DNA of 16,243 nt from Acidimicrobiales bacterium (lineage in GTDB: Bacteria > Actinomycetota > Acidimicrobiia > Acidimicrobiales > JABEUL01): contig JABEUL010000231.1 of NCBI GenBank assembly GCA_013044465.1, positions 1-16,243 on the forward strand. Reading direction: 5' to 3'. Under the pieces are notes generated by a model. That model was given only the letters and a program-made list of their open reading frames with translations, searched no databases and was not told the origin of the DNA. Below are positions 6,935 through 14,267 of the stretch, piece by piece. A program made the translations under genes and the position numbers. The stretch's first letter is position 1, and each line of letters starts with the position of its first letter.

Positions 6935-8421
6935 GGCAGTTTTTCACCTTCGGCTAGGCAGACTACTTTATTTCGCCCTGAACTCTTAGCTTTGTAAAGC
7001 GCCTTGTCAGCCCTTGTAATGATTAGTTCCTCTGAGGAATTTGATCTTGAATGGGCAACACCAGCAGAAATTGTTATAGTTCGATTCAAGTTTTGTGTCT
7101 GAACAATTTGTCGCAACTCTTCCAAAATCATCACGGCACCATCCAAATTAGTGTCAGGCATAACAAGGCAAAACTCCTCACCTCCGTAACGAGAGAGAAG
7201 GTCTTGGGATCTAATCCTATTGGACATTGCAGCAGTTACAATGCGAAGTGCCTCGTCGCCAGCTTGATGCCCAAATGCATCGTTATAAGACTTGAAGTGA
7301 TCGAGGTCAAGCATGGCTAACGACAATCCATTTTGCGATCTGGTCGCCCTGACCAGTTCAATATCAATTCGCTCGCTTAGTACTCGTCTGTTGGCAAGAC
7401 CAGTTAAGTGGTCTGTCCTCGAACTCCTCTCAAGTTGAATTACGTGATTTATCTGGTTGGTCATTTGGAGCAAAGATGTCATCAGTCCTTGACCAAACTC
7501 TAAAACCCTAAGCCTTTGTCGCCAAGTAACACGACCAAAATCTACAACCATGACCACTGAGCCTTGGTCATCTTTCCCGCAGGGAACGTAAAGCAATCCC
7601 TGTTTTCTCATAACGGTTCCAGATAGCAAAGCTGACGCTCCAATGCCCTCCGTTGACATTTTTGAAAACTCGTCATCTGTTCCTAGCTGGTAGACCACTA
7701 AAGCGTTTTGGCCCTTCCATCTAACTACTCCTACACCTACAACAAATGGCATAGAAGAAACAACCGAGGCAGCTGAGATCAAGGCTTCAGTGACGTCTTT
7801 TGAAGTATGGGCAAAATTATTGATTCTCCTAAAGCCATTTTCGATGTTATAGCTCTGGATGATTGAAGTAACCCCAAGTGAAGTCATAACGTAAATTAGA
7901 CCCACTACAGATGAGTTCATGATTGCCACTGAGAGAAAATTCGTCCCTCTATCTCCAGTTGCATAAACCGAGAAAAATATCAAACCCACAATAACTACAA
8001 GTCCAGCGCTACGCATAAAATTGTCGCCAACAATTGCTAGATATAGCATGCATAGGCTGAGAATGGGAAGGAAGATCATGTTCGATCCCCCTGCTGCAAC
8101 TTGAAGAAAAGCGGTTGCAAATGCTGTAGCTAAGGTTGCAAAAAATACTAGCGGAGGAGTCAATATGATTTGATCACGAGATCTCATCACCAAGAACTGA
8201 ACAAAGATTGTGACTACAACCGATGACGCCAGAATAATATCGGCAATTAGATAACCCCATCTAATGGGATGAGGCCTAAGGACTAAAAGTATAAAAACTA
8301 TAGGAATTTCTATGGCTAGACCAGCAGCAGCGATCCACATGCCAGTGAGCAAGTGGCGCTTTCCAATATTGTCATGGGCGAAGTGCACTATTTCCCCTTT
8401 ATAGCAAGGAGACTCTCCCAT
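6913..8421 (-). CDS. Membrane-anchored diguanylate cyclase (GGDEF)
   Basis: A 502-residue protein that makes cyclic di-GMP from two GTP at the membrane. Residues 25-190 hold about six hydrophobic helices, with charged ends and short loops. Residues 200-325 form a soluble linker that may be a degenerate GAF-like sensor (uncertain). Residues 330-488 are the GGDEF domain: DHLTGLANRR (337-346), the metal-binding LDLDHFK (371-377), the active-site GGEEF (413-417), and the R404-S-Q-D407 inhibitory I-site exactly five residues before it. Both active and feedback sites look intact, so catalysis and product inhibition are expected. No EAL domain is present. The frame opens at ATG8421, but a GTG at 8388 with AAGGGG six nt upstream is an equally plausible start and would shorten the protein by 11 residues. 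It begins 30 nt after the histidine kinase stop, so it is probably co-transcribed as the third gene of a regulator-kinase-cyclase operon. Confidence 0.9.
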   Translation of the reverse strand: MGESPCYKGEIVHFAHDNIGKRHLLTGMWIAAAGLAIEIPIVFILLVLRPHPIRWGYLIADIILASSVVVTIFVQFLVMRSRDQIILTPPLVFFATLATAFATAFLQVAAGGSNMIFLPILSLCMLYLAIVGDNFMRSAGLVVIVGLIFFSVYATGDRGTNFLSVAIMNSSVVGLIYVMTSLGVTSIIQSYNIENGFRRINNFAHTSKDVTEALISAASVVSSMPFVVGVGVVRWKGQNALVVYQLGTDDEFSKMSTEGIGASALLSGTVMRKQGLLYVPCGKDDQGSVVMVVDFGRVTWRQRLRVLEFGQGLMTSLLQMTNQINHVIQLERSSRTDHLTGLANRRVLSERIDIELVRATRSQNGLSLAMLDLDHFKSYNDAFGHQAGDEALRIVTAAMSNRIRSQDLLSRYGGEEFCLVMPDTNLDGAVMILEELRQIVQTQNLNRTITISAGVAHSRSNSSEELIITRADKALYKAKSSGRNKVVCLAEGEKLPQPKSFS

Positions 8422-8451
8422 CCCTTGCCAGTATTTACATTATCACCAGTA

Positions 8452-9897
8452 CTAACTACTTGGAAGCTCCAATACAATACTTGTACCGCCATCACTACTT
8501 ATAGGCGAGCGAGCCTCCACTTTTCCGCCCATTGCATTGGCTAGTTCAGAAACTATGGCAAGTCCAAGTCCACTGCCTCCAGTTCTGGCAACATGTCTCG
8601 CTGATGAGAACATTCGGTCAAAGATAAACGGCAGGTCTTCTTGGGATATCCCTGGTCCATCGTCTGAAACGACTATGAGATGGGACTCTTTTTGTGAATA
8701 AAGATTGCGAGTAGCGATGCTTATTTCGACCTTTGATTTTGCAAACTTATAGGCATTTTCAACCAAATTTCCTATCATCTGGGCTACTCGGTCGGGATCA
8801 CCTCTCATCAAAACAGGCGTCGCCTCTCCACCGTTGACCACGAGGTTCAAACCTGCCTCGTCAAACATTGGCTTAAAGGCCTCTCCAATTGAAGTAATCA
8901 TTGCAGCCGCATCAATGTTCCCAATATTTACTTTGAAATGATTCGCATCCAACCTGGCAAGATCTAAAAGGTCCTGCACCAATCTCTGAAGCCTCCTGGA
9001 TTCGCCTGCAATCACCAGTGCAGCAGCTTTTGAATCCGAGGCCGCTCCGTCGGCAATTGCCTCCGCATAGCCCCGGATGGAGGTGAGTGGAGTTCTAAGA
9101 TCATGTGAAATTGACATAAAAAACTGACGTTCCAGATCACGGGATCGCTCAAGCGCTGCTGCCATTTCATTTATAGAACTTGAAAGTATGGCAAATTCAG
9201 GGTACTCATGTGGAACTATTGGCACCCGCGTAGCAAGGTCGCCTTTTGCAATCTGACTGGTGGCTTTCACTGCACCCGTTACTGGTCTCGATATTCTCGA
9301 TGCCAGCCAAAATGCCACGATTGTGGCAAGTGCAAGTGAGATTGAAGAAGCGATAAGAAAATACATGGCCTCCCCTGCCGGAGCAGCGGTGGTTTTTGTA
9401 ACTAAAACTACCGGGAGTTCTCCACTAAATTGACCGTTTGCAATCAAAGTATTCTCGATTGGCACGGCAGCAAATGTGGCAGATCCTACTGTCCCTGCAA
9501 CTGGATTTCCTGCAAGCAGTCTATCTACATGTATATCATTAACACTAAGATGAGCTGGCAAAATAGCTCCATTTATTGACCCATTAGCAGTAATCAAGAT
9601 GAGAACTGCTCCGTCAACCTCACCTGCCAAACGTATTAGGTTGAGGAGTCTTCTCGTACATCCTAAAGTAGGTAGTGCAGTTTTACAGTCCACTCCTTTA
9701 ACGTTTCCTTCGGCATTTTTTACCCTCGTGATTAGGGTATTAGCAGTTGCTAGATCTGCATTTGCAGCTACCCTCCGATTGGCATTATTAACTAAGACAT
9801 AGCCCCCAAGACCTGCTAGAACTACTGCAACAAAGACCACAGCTAAAAATGCAATTACAAGTCTTCGCCTCATCCTAGGCGGTAACCTACTCCCCAT
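8452..9897 (-). CDS. HAMP-containing sensor histidine kinase
   Basis: A 481-residue two-component sensor. Layout: TM1 at 12-35, an extracytoplasmic sensor of about 140 residues (36-175), TM2 at 177-200, HAMP (200-254), the HisKA dimerisation helix with phospho-acceptor H265 in S-I-S-H-D-L-R-T-P, then a HATPase with N-box N-L-V-E-N-A-Y-K-F (N381), G1 DDGPGI (412-417), F-box FDRMF (426-430) and G2 GSGLGLAI (441-448). All catalytic boxes are intact. The outer sensor has a close Cys pair (C71, C80) that could form a disulfide. No known sensor family was recognised, so the signal is unknown. The frame opens at ATG9897. An internal ATG at 9873 overlaps the response-regulator stop as ATGA and may be the true start; it would remove 8 residues. 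Neither has a clear ribosome site. Transcribed after its partner regulator and before the cyclase. Confidence 0.93.
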   Translation of the reverse strand: MGSRLPPRMRRRLVIAFLAVVFVAVVLAGLGGYVLVNNANRRVAANADLATANTLITRVKNAEGNVKGVDCKTALPTLGCTRRLLNLIRLAGEVDGAVLILITANGSINGAILPAHLSVNDIHVDRLLAGNPVAGTVGSATFAAVPIENTLIANGQFSGELPVVLVTKTTAAPAGEAMYFLIASSISLALATIVAFWLASRISRPVTGAVKATSQIAKGDLATRVPIVPHEYPEFAILSSSINEMAAALERSRDLERQFFMSISHDLRTPLTSIRGYAEAIADGAASDSKAAALVIAGESRRLQRLVQDLLDLARLDANHFKVNIGNIDAAAMITSIGEAFKPMFDEAGLNLVVNGGEATPVLMRGDPDRVAQMIGNLVENAYKFAKSKVEISIATRNLYSQKESHLIVVSDDGPGISQEDLPFIFDRMFSSARHVARTGGSGLGLAIVSELANAMGGKVEARSPISSDGGTSIVLELPSS

Positions 9898-10550
9898 ATT
9901 GTTGACAGTGGCAAATTGTCTCCTAGCTTTTTCCTTAACTGCCTGATATGGACGTCAACTGTTCTTTCATCTCCATACCAACCAACGCCCCACACTCCAT
10001 CTAAGAGCTGTTGTCTGGATCGGACCATTCCTTTATGTGAGGCTAAGTATTCGAGAAGATCAAATTCACGGGTAGCTAGCTCTACTAACTCACCATCAAT
10101 GAATACTTCATGCCTTGAAATATCGATTGTCAACGACCCAATGTGAATCTCTTGAGTTGTTTGAGTGGACTGAGTCTCGCTTCTCCTTAATATTGCTTTG
10201 ATTCTAGCTACTAACTCCCTTGGTGAAAATGGCTTTGACAGGTAGTCGTCTGCCCCTAATTCAAGACCCAAAATGCGATCAACTTCATCATCTCTAGCAG
10301 TAAGCATGACAATTGGAATCGAACTCGTTTTGCGAAGTGTTTTACATACCTCTAATCCATCAAGTTCTCCTGGCAGACCAATGTCGAGCACAATTAGTCG
10401 TGGGTGTTCTCTCTCAATGATCTCTAGACCCTTCTCCCCATCTTGGGACTGCAATACTCTGAAGCCGTCTTTTCTCAAGTACATGTCAACTAGGTCACTT
10501 ATATGTGGATCATCTTCTATAACAACTATCGTTCCGTGCTCATCAGCCAT
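9870..10550 (-). CDS. OmpR/PhoB-family response regulator
   Basis: A transcription factor partnered with the adjacent histidine kinase. With the start chosen here (M-A-D-E-H-G) it is 226 residues, the normal OmpR size. The receiver domain shows the acidic pair in VIEDD (E12-D13-D14 by this numbering), the phospho-acceptor Asp in LIVLDIGLPG (D56), the switch Thr in MLTARDD and the conserved Lys in LSKPFSPRE. The C-terminal winged helix (about 130-226) has TREFDLLEYL, RTVDVHIRQLRKKLG and the terminal WGVGYRLG. The frame stays open upstream to a GTG at 10616, adding 22 polar residues atypical of the family; no upstream start has a good ribosome site, so the exact start is uncertain. It is divergent from trpC, with about 108 bp between them, and is the first gene of the signalling operon. 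Its targets are not visible; autoregulation and control of the nearby cyclase are reasonable guesses only. Confidence 0.93.
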   Translation of the reverse strand: MADEHGTIVVIEDDPHISDLVDMYLRKDGFRVLQSQDGEKGLEIIEREHPRLIVLDIGLPGELDGLEVCKTLRKTSSIPIVMLTARDDEVDRILGLELGADDYLSKPFSPRELVARIKAILRRSETQSTQTTQEIHIGSLTIDISRHEVFIDGELVELATREFDLLEYLASHKGMVRSRQQLLDGVWGVGWYGDERTVDVHIRQLRKKLGDNLPLSTIWGVGYRLG

Positions 10551-10658
10551 AACTACCAGATTGGCACGATTTGGAACCATTTGGGGTGATTTGAGGTTAT
10601 TTTTTTGGCTTTGCACCTGGTGGTTATGTCGGATCCAGGCATCAAGTAGGATTTTTTC
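10551..10658. promoter_or_regulatory. Divergent intergenic region between the response regulator and trpC
   Basis: About 108 bp must hold the start signals for both the trp operon (rightward) and the signalling operon (leftward). It contains a T-run (10601-10607) and a short palindrome CACC-T-GGTG (10614-10622), but I could not fix -35/-10 hexamers with confidence. No leader peptide with Trp codons, T-box or attenuator-like paired hairpins can be seen before trpC. Confidence 0.4.
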
Positions 10659-11447
10659 GTGTCAACGTATCTCGATGCAATACTGGAGTTCCATAGGGAA
10701 CAAGACTCAAAAGACCAACGTAAAGTGGCTAATTTGGAAGAATTGGCTAGCAAACAAGGACCAACTAGAGGCTTTTTCTCACGTATAGCTACATCTAATG
10801 ATGTCTCTTTTATCTCCGAGATTAAGCGCAAATCTCCATCAAAAGGGGTATTAAAACCAGATTTAGATGTTCAGGTTTTAGCAAGTGAGTATGAAAATGG
10901 AGGGGCGACCTGTCTTTCTGTACTGACTGACTCAAAGTTTTTTGGCGGATCAACCGAGGATTTAGAAAATGCCAGATCGTGCGTTTCAATCCCGGTACTT
11001 AGAAAAGACTTCACGATTTCATTACGAGATGTCTTTGATGCCCGCATAATGGGAGCTGACGCAGTACTTTTGATAGCTGCCGCACTAGATGGATCTGAGC
11101 TAAAAGATCTATATTCATTGGCTAAATCGATTGGACTTGATGTTTTAGTTGAAATTCACGATGAGATTGAAGGAGAAAGGGCTCTTGAAGTGGGGGCTGA
11201 CTTAATAGGAATAAATCAGAGAGATCTGTACACGTTCGCGGTAGACGCAGCTAGGGCAATTCGTGTGAAGTCCTCATTGCCAGAAAATGTGACAACTGTG
11301 GCTGAATCGGGCATCGAGAACAAAGATGATATAGCTGCAATATCAGATGCGGGTTTTGATGCTGTTCTTATAGGCGAGTACCTAGTAAAATCGACAGATG
11401 CGCGCTTAGCGCTCAAAGAACTCGTAGAGATAGGCAAACGAAGTTAA
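10659..11447 (+). CDS. trpC: Indole-3-glycerol phosphate synthase
   Basis: A 262-residue TIM-barrel enzyme that closes the ring of CdRP to give indole-3-glycerol phosphate, the fourth step of tryptophan synthesis. The catalytic set is intact: E54 and K56 in SEIKRKSPSKG, K116 in VLRKDF, E165 in LVEIHDE, N186 and R188 in GINQRDL, and E216-S217 in VAESGI. The usual N-N-R of the family reads N-Q-R, a common mild change. Length is typical of the monofunctional enzyme, so it is not fused to TrpF as in enterobacteria. The start is GTG10659, preceded by AAGTAGGA. It is the first gene of the trpCFBA run, and its TAA overlaps the trpF ATG by one base (TAATG). Confidence 0.96.
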   Translation: MSTYLDAILEFHREQDSKDQRKVANLEELASKQGPTRGFFSRIATSNDVSFISEIKRKSPSKGVLKPDLDVQVLASEYENGGATCLSVLTDSKFFGGSTEDLENARSCVSIPVLRKDFTISLRDVFDARIMGADAVLLIAAALDGSELKDLYSLAKSIGLDVLVEIHDEIEGERALEVGADLIGINQRDLYTFAVDAARAIRVKSSLPENVTTVAESGIENKDDIAAISDAGFDAVLIGEYLVKSTDARLALKELVEIGKRS

Positions 11448-12118
11448 TGTTTATTAAAATCTGTGGAACAACCTCTGAAGAAGATGCCCTATTTGCCGTC
11501 TCGATGGGTGCTGATGCTGTCGGCTTTATTTTTGCACCTTCAAAAAGGCAAGTGAGTGTCGAAGTGGTATCTGAGATTATTAAAAGACTTCCTCCAGAAG
11601 TCATGACCGTTGGCGTATTTAAAGATGAATCCAAGGAAATTGTGGCTAGGGTAGTTAATTCAATCGGACTAGGGGGGGCCCAATTGCATGGTCATGAATC
11701 CCCTGAGGACACTATATGGATTGCAGAGAGAGTCAAATTTGTTATAAAAGCATTTCCCGCCGGTCACAGTGAGGTTAAGAAATTTTCTCAATACGGCGCC
11801 GATGTGTTGCTACTCGATGCGCCAGAACCAGGATCTGGAAAAGTATTTGATTGGTCACTGGCAGAAGACGTTCAGGATCCATCCCGCTTGCTGTTATCTG
11901 GAGGACTGAATCCTGAAAATGTAGCTGGTGGGATTATGGAAGTTAGGCCATGGGGTGTCGATGTCACAACAGGTGTCGAAGCATCTCCAGGCAAAAAAGA
12001 TCCTCTAAAAATTAGGGAGTTTATTTTGCGTGCTAGAAAAGCCGACGCCGAGACTTTTCGTAATGAACCACCGTCTGGAGACCTATATGACTGGCAACGA
12101 GATGTCAGGGGTATTTAG
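11447..12118 (+). CDS. trpF: Phosphoribosylanthranilate isomerase
   Basis: A 223-residue TIM-barrel isomerase converting phosphoribosylanthranilate to CdRP, the substrate of TrpC. The general base C6 in IKICG and the general acid D124 in LLLDAPEPGSG are present, with the phosphate-binding LLSGGLNPENV (148-158) and G-V-D-V-T-T-G-V-E (170-178). It is about 15-20 residues longer than usual, with a polar tail ending W-Q-R-D-V-R-G-I that reaches the ribosome site of trpB. A dedicated trpF is notable if this is an actinobacterium, because many members use bifunctional PriA for this step. Start and stop overlaps or near-overlaps place it firmly within the operon. Confidence 0.95.
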   Translation: MFIKICGTTSEEDALFAVSMGADAVGFIFAPSKRQVSVEVVSEIIKRLPPEVMTVGVFKDESKEIVARVVNSIGLGGAQLHGHESPEDTIWIAERVKFVIKAFPAGHSEVKKFSQYGADVLLLDAPEPGSGKVFDWSLAEDVQDPSRLLLSGGLNPENVAGGIMEVRPWGVDVTTGVEASPGKKDPLKIREFILRARKADAETFRNEPPSGDLYDWQRDVRGI

Positions 12119-12132
12119 GAGTTGAGTTTTAA

Positions 12133-13344
12133 ATGCCAGTAATGGGTGAGCCCGATGCATTCGGCAAATTTGGGGATTTTGGAGGTCGATTTGTTCCAGA
12201 ATCGCTAATTTTTGCTTGTCAAGAATTAGAGGATGGCTTCAGAAAGGCTTGGGCAGATAGGGCTTTTCATGACGAATTTGAAGAGATCCTTTCAAGTTTT
12301 GGGGGAAGGCCCACTCCAATTACTTATTGTGCCAGATTATCTTTGAAATTAGGAGTTAATATTTACCTTAAAAGAGAAGACTTGGCCCACACCGGATCTC
12401 ATAAGATTAATAACGTAATTGGCCAAGCTCTACTTGCCAAAAGAATGGGAAAGCACAACTTAATTGCTGAAACTGGCGCGGGGCAACACGGTGTAGCTTC
12501 AGCCACCGCTGCTGCACTAATGGGCATGAAGTGCAAAGTGTATATGGGAGCTGTTGACATTGGGCGTCAAGCGCTGAATGTATTTCGGATGCGATTGTTG
12601 GGTGCTGAAGTTATCTCGGTGGAAAGCGGGGCGAAAACATTAAAAGATGCAGTGAATGATGCTATGAGGGCTTGGGTCAGCGAAGTTGAAACTACGCATT
12701 ACTGTCTCGGCTCGGTAATGGGCCCACATCCCTACCCTTGGATGGTTAGAGAGTTCCAGAGCATCATAGGGAAAGAAGCCAGCTTGCAATGGGAAAAGCT
12801 GGTTGGGAAATCTTCGCCTGATTATGTTGTGGCCTGTGTAGGCGGTGGGTCAAATGCCGCAGGTACTTTTGCGGGCTTTGCTGAAGCCACTTCGACCTTG
12901 ATCGGCGTAGAAGCAGCAGGTGGTGCCGCACTCTCCTTTGGCATTAAAGGGGTGGTGCACGGCATGGCATCTTCTATCTTGCAAGATGAGTATGGTCAAA
13001 TAAATGAGGCTCATTCAATTTCTGCGGGACTTGATTATCCTGGTGTGGGCCCTGAACATGCATACTTGGCCCAAATAAATCGGGCTAAGTATGTCTCTGC
13101 AAATGATAGCGAAGTGTTAATGGCATTTAAGATACTTTCTCAATTAGAAGGAATAATCCCAGCTCTAGAAAGTGCCCACGGGATTGCATGGGTAATAAAT
13201 GCTGCAAAAACGGGTGAGATTGAACCGGGATCAAATGTCTTGGTAACCCTCTCTGGCCGAGGCGATAAAGATGTGGCCCAAGTCTCAGAGCTTTTGGGAG
13301 GTTTTAGCGGTGCCGGACCAGGTTTAGAGGAGGTCGACTTTTGA
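12133..13344 (+). CDS. trpB: Tryptophan synthase beta chain
   Basis: A 403-residue PLP enzyme that condenses indole, channelled from TrpA, with L-serine to give tryptophan. The PLP-binding lysine is K91 in HTGSHKINN; E113 in AETGAGQHGVA is the catalytic acid/base; the PLP phosphate loop GGGSNA lies at 237-242. The N-terminal FGDFGGRFVPE is that of the standard TrpB1 type that pairs with TrpA, not the standalone TrpB2. Length is normal. ATG12133 is preceded by AGGAG about 11 nt upstream, which overlaps the trpF stop. A stretch AGAGGAGG in its last codons is the ribosome site for trpA. Confidence 0.97.
   Translation: MPVMGEPDAFGKFGDFGGRFVPESLIFACQELEDGFRKAWADRAFHDEFEEILSSFGGRPTPITYCARLSLKLGVNIYLKREDLAHTGSHKINNVIGQALLAKRMGKHNLIAETGAGQHGVASATAAALMGMKCKVYMGAVDIGRQALNVFRMRLLGAEVISVESGAKTLKDAVNDAMRAWVSEVETTHYCLGSVMGPHPYPWMVREFQSIIGKEASLQWEKLVGKSSPDYVVACVGGGSNAAGTFAGFAEATSTLIGVEAAGGAALSFGIKGVVHGMASSILQDEYGQINEAHSISAGLDYPGVGPEHAYLAQINRAKYVSANDSEVLMAFKILSQLEGIIPALESAHGIAWVINAAKTGEIEPGSNVLVTLSGRGDKDVAQVSELLGGFSGAGPGLEEVDF
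13326..13333 (+). promoter_or_regulatory. Ribosome binding site deciding the TTG start of trpA
   Basis: AGAGGAGG inside the end of trpB sits 7 nt before TTG13341, which overlaps the trpB stop as TTGA. The strong site at ideal spacing supports the unusual TTG start and tight coupling of the two synthase subunits, which are needed 1:1. Confidence 0.75.
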
Positions 13345-14114
13345 ACTTCATCGACTTAGAAACTCATTTAAAGTCCATTAGAAAGTCTGGGAGACCGATC
13401 TTGGTGCCCTATATTACTGGAGGCATTACCAATGACTGGATGCATTTAGTTGAAGAGCTAGCCCATCTAGGTGCCGATGCAATTGAAATTGGAATTCCCT
13501 TTTCAGATCCTATGATCGACGGACCAGTTATCCAAGAAGCTTCCAATTTGGCATTACAAAGAGGAGCTACAACTGAATCCATTCTCTTGGAACTGGCTCA
13601 GTTGAATCTAGAGATTCCGCTTGTAGCAATGACTTATTACAATTTAGTTTTAAGAGCCGATCCAACCAGATTTGCAAACTGGTGTCATGAAGGAGGAGTG
13701 AGCGGCACAATTATTCCGGATCTCCCCCCAGAAGAAATGAGACCGCTCGAAACAGCTTTGGACAAAGAAAGCATTGTCAACGTACTACTGATTGCGCCAT
13801 CCACCACTGATGAAAGACTTAAGTTTATAGCAGGGAAATCAAAAGGCTTCCTCTATACCATTGGTGTCATGGGAACAACAGGCGAGAGAACTGATTTGGC
13901 CGAGTCAGCGACTATTCTGGCAAAGCGAGCAAAGCAAGTTACCGATCTGCCAGTTTTGGTGGGAATTGGGATTTCAAATGAAATCCAAGCTCAAGAAGTT
14001 ACTAAAGTCGCAGACGGTGTCGTTATAGGATCTGCATTTATGAGACGAATTCTCGAAGACCAAAGTGGAAAAAGTGCACTCAAATTTTTTTCGTCACTTA
14101 GAAGCGCCTTATAA
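13341..14114 (+). CDS. trpA: Tryptophan synthase alpha chain
   Basis: A 257-residue TIM-barrel subunit that splits indole-3-glycerol phosphate into indole and glyceraldehyde 3-phosphate and passes the indole through a tunnel to TrpB. The two catalytic acids fall at the same numbers as in E. coli: E49 in IEIGIPFSDP and D60 in MIDGPVIQ. The later signatures IIPDLPPEE and YTIGVMGTTGER are present, and the phosphate site near V-G-I-G-I-S is intact. It starts at TTG13341, overlapping the trpB stop by 4 nt. It is the last gene of the operon and is followed by a hairpin. Confidence 0.96.
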   Translation: MNFIDLETHLKSIRKSGRPILVPYITGGITNDWMHLVEELAHLGADAIEIGIPFSDPMIDGPVIQEASNLALQRGATTESILLELAQLNLEIPLVAMTYYNLVLRADPTRFANWCHEGGVSGTIIPDLPPEEMRPLETALDKESIVNVLLIAPSTTDERLKFIAGKSKGFLYTIGVMGTTGERTDLAESATILAKRAKQVTDLPVLVGIGISNEIQAQEVTKVADGVVIGSAFMRRILEDQSGKSALKFFSSLRSAL

Positions 14115-14136
14115 CAAGTTCGACTAGTTATCTTTA

Positions 14137-14178
14137 GATTACTGCACTAGGCCAATTGCCTAATGTAATCAGATTTTC
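14137..14178 (+). terminator. Hairpin downstream of trpA, probable trp operon terminator
   Basis: An outer stem GATTAC/GTAATC (14137-14142 with 14165-14170) and an inner stem TAGGC/GCCTA (14148-14152 with 14158-14162) around a CAATT loop are separated by small internal bulges, then followed by AGATTTTCT. The T-run is on the trpA side, favouring termination of the trp operon; the structure is also readable from the opposite strand. The rest of 14115-14267 holds two weaker inverted repeats (14113-14129, and CAACTT/AAGTTG at 14220-14233) and no gene. Confidence 0.5.
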
Positions 14179-14267
14179 TCACCAGCGAAGATAGCCAATG
14201 GCCGATGTTAATAGTTCGACAACTTAAAAGTTGACCATTTCTATCTAAACATGGATCTGACAAAACG

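Noticed and set aside
10614..10622. CACCTGGTG palindrome as a trp operator
   Set aside because: It is too short (4-bp arms) and matches no operator I know; chance is likely.
10273..10788. Rightward reading frame of 171 codons across the response regulator start and trpC start
   Set aside because: It overlaps two confident genes in other frames and has low-complexity Ser/Arg-rich shadow composition.
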